In this document: in pieces, positions 62,497-64,000 of the stretch | Layout of the letters: every line of letters starts with the position of its first letter | Position numbering within the stretch: position 1 is the stretch's first letter | From: Inia geoffrensis | Taxonomy: Eukaryota > Chordata > Mammalia > Artiodactyla > Iniidae | Assembly (NCBI GenBank): GCA_036417435.1 | Contig: JAZAQT010000470.1 | Span: 496,001 to 560,000 of the forward strand | Reading direction: 5' to 3' | Length of the DNA: 64,000 nt | Program-made: the position numbers and the translations under genes | Notes under the pieces: generated by a model | Database searches by the model: none | The model's input: only the letters and a program-made list of their open reading frames with translations | What the model was told of the DNA's origin: nothing

Positions 62497-64000
62497 TTGG
62501 CCAAAAAGGGCGTATGCGTTTTTTCCTGAATATATTCAGGAAAAAACGCATACGCCCTTTTTGGCCAACCAAGCAAGCCTGCAATGGAAATCCGCACTAC
62601 AAGGAAGTCTCACTTCCCACCGATCCAAAGGGCCGTCCGAAAAAAGTGTAAAATCCAGAGAGGCAGGACAGGCCGTGGAGAACCGGCAGCCTTGTTATGC
62701 TGATGGGCGGGATGTAAATTGCCAACAGCCACTCTGGAGAAGTGGATGGTGTTTCCTGGAACAAAGAAAAAACCAAGCTAGAGAGCCTAGGGCACTTCCA
62801 CTTATGGTGCTATAGATTCGGAAAATTTAAATGAAAAAGACACAGCCACACCAAAGTTTGTGGCTGCTCTGTGTACGGGATCCTTGACTATGGTACAACT
62901 TTAATAGCCCAGAAAGAGAAAAATGGATATAGAAGTTGTGGTACATCCCTACAATGGAATATCACTCAACAATGAAATCCATGGCAACACACCAGTAGCA
63001 GCATAGTGAGAGGATTTAGTTATGATGATTCTAAGTGAAATAAGTCACACAGAAAAAGAAACATCATAAGATATCACTAATACCGGGAATGTAAACACGG
63101 CTACGTGTGAACTGCATTACAAAACACAACAGAGTCTCACATTTACAAAAGAAACTTATGCTTGCTTAAGGGGAAAGGAGAGTAGGGAGGCTGCATAAAA
63201 CCAGAGGTTCACATTAGGACAGATACCATTCCATAAGCCAAATATATATTAGACAAGAGCTACTCCTTGCTCAACCAAATGGACTCAACACCCCGTATTC
63301 AAAACCTAGGAATATGCATGAGTATGAAGAAAATTAAAACCCATACATTTATAGGTCTCCATAAGAAAATCATTTGTGTACAGCACCATACACACAGCAG
63401 TGTCAATAAGCTAAATCCCCTTATAAAAATAAATTTGAAAAACAAAACACAAGGACTGTGAAATAGACAGAAATTCTTAAATAAGTCCTTCAGGGCTTGT
63501 GAGGAATCTTGGATTTACCACCTCTACATCCACAGCTGGGGGAGAGATAAGGCTGGACACTTGGGGCTGATAGTATTGGTGAGGGAATGCAGACCCTTTG
63601 AGGTAATGGTGCATGGTTCCCATTCCACGGGTCCCAAATCTCCACGTTTAAGGGATTTATCCTTCAGCTAAAATATGCATGGAAAACCCAGAATATGGTC
63701 CACGAAGTGATCAGGCATAATTTCTAAAACTCATCGCCATTTTCGCCCCCTGATACTCGAGTTCGCCGTTCCAGATGCGATATTAACATTCTCCCCACTT
63801 GGAGAGTCAGTGCCTTTGACCTCTTGTTTGGCACAGTTTGCAATTTTGTGGAAGATGAACAGGAATAAGGAGAACCAATGAGCGGCTAACTCGATGTGTT
63901 TGGACGGGCACATTGAACTCTGATTTCCCTACAGGAAGAAGAATTCACCAAAGGCTCAGCGGGCCATGCCGGAACGAGATTAGGGACTGAAGCAATTCTT
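62497..64000 (+). repeat. Unit 34 (cut by window end)
   Basis: First 1,504 bp of a unit of the unit-27 subtype (m7, agtttgtggc, gcatagtgag), with a private one-base loss in gcaattttgtgg near 63,845 and tgcatgagtatg near 63,316. Confidence 0.95.

Larger units (their letters stand above)
13875..64000 (+). repeat. Right macrosatellite array (1,736-bp unit)
   Basis: Twenty-nine units, the last cut by the window end. Variant markers used in the unit entries, with approximate phase from palindrome start: m1 loss of one G in acaaggaagtc (105); m2 extra GGATCC (125); m3 ccaaaagcc (229); m4 tagatttgg (322); m5 catcttaag (568); m6 extra ACC in gataccaccatt (730); m7 cctgagtatg (825); m8 ccacaggtcc (1132); m9 cgaactgatc (1210); m10 the trio aacactctc, gaagtagaatt, gacgcggaa (1292, 1443, 1650); m11 gacttcttg (1324); m12 gcagaggtcc (1582); m13 cctagcatcc (1598); m14 ttgctgtgaa (1693). 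Units become steadily more alike from left to right. Confidence 0.96.

Noticed and set aside
828..63913. Recurrent open frames of 60-151 codons in nearly every unit, both strands
   Set aside because: They overlap each other in several frames, mirror each other through the palindrome, lie over LINE-1 3'-UTR or degenerate ORF2, and are conserved only because the units are nearly identical. No start context, splice structure or protein family supports them.
1..64000. CENP-B box that would mark a centromeric satellite
   Set aside because: I looked for the spaced TTCG...A..CGGG pattern on both strands of the unit. The nearest string (cttcgggttttcgg) fails at required positions, so no box is claimed.
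1..64000. CRISPR-like array because of regular repeats with palindromes
   Set aside because: Period is 1.7 kb with no unique spacers, and the sequence is mammalian retroelement DNA.

Overview
The window is eukaryotic, mammalian, repeat DNA; I find no intact protein-coding gene and no RNA gene. About 59 of 64 kb is a tandem array of a ~1,736-bp unit (35 full or partial copies), broken once, at 8,791-13,874, by a 5.1-kb island of older retroelement debris. The second half of each unit-phase-1 segment is a worn 3' end of a LINE-1 (end of ORF2, 3' UTR, A-rich tail). Un-amplified LINE-1 pieces of cetartiodactyl type lie in the island (8,791-9,525 and about 13,549-13,730) and serve as in-window references. 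A ~1.7-kb tandem satellite built on LINE-1 matches what is known of the 'common cetacean satellite' (about 1.75 kb in baleen and several toothed whales, about 1.58 kb in dolphins). My best call is therefore a whale genome outside the 1.58-kb dolphin type. This is recall plus inference, not a database hit.

Layout: (1) 1-8,790, left array, five palindrome-bearing units plus one partial leading unit; the last unit is diverged and truncated. (2) 8,791-13,874, island: LINE-1 3' end, an A-run, 1.3 kb of unclassified GC-richer DNA, a wrecked class-I (gammaretrovirus-like) pol remnant, possible env and LTR debris, a second LINE-1 3'-UTR scrap, and a short unclassified spacer. (3) 13,875-64,000, right array: two diverged edge units, then an increasingly uniform array in which 16 successive units from 43,401 to the end keep exactly 1,736-bp spacing.

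Every unit carries one 72-bp inverted repeat with no spacer, perfect in most copies. Its ends and T/A runs look like the terminal inverted repeats of the mariner-type elements common in cattle and whales, so the unit looks like a LINE-1 3' end with a mariner-derived MITE inside ORF2, later amplified as a satellite. The two arms have changed together at one clear position and possibly a second. Shared single-base markers show nested higher-order repeats of 3, 4 and 5 units, and a ~99.4% identical 2.7-kb duplication at an offset of 16,316 bp whose copies lie on opposite sides of the island. Several rearrangement edges lie close to a palindrome. The recurrent open frames in the units follow from palindrome symmetry and array homogenisation and should not be annotated as genes.
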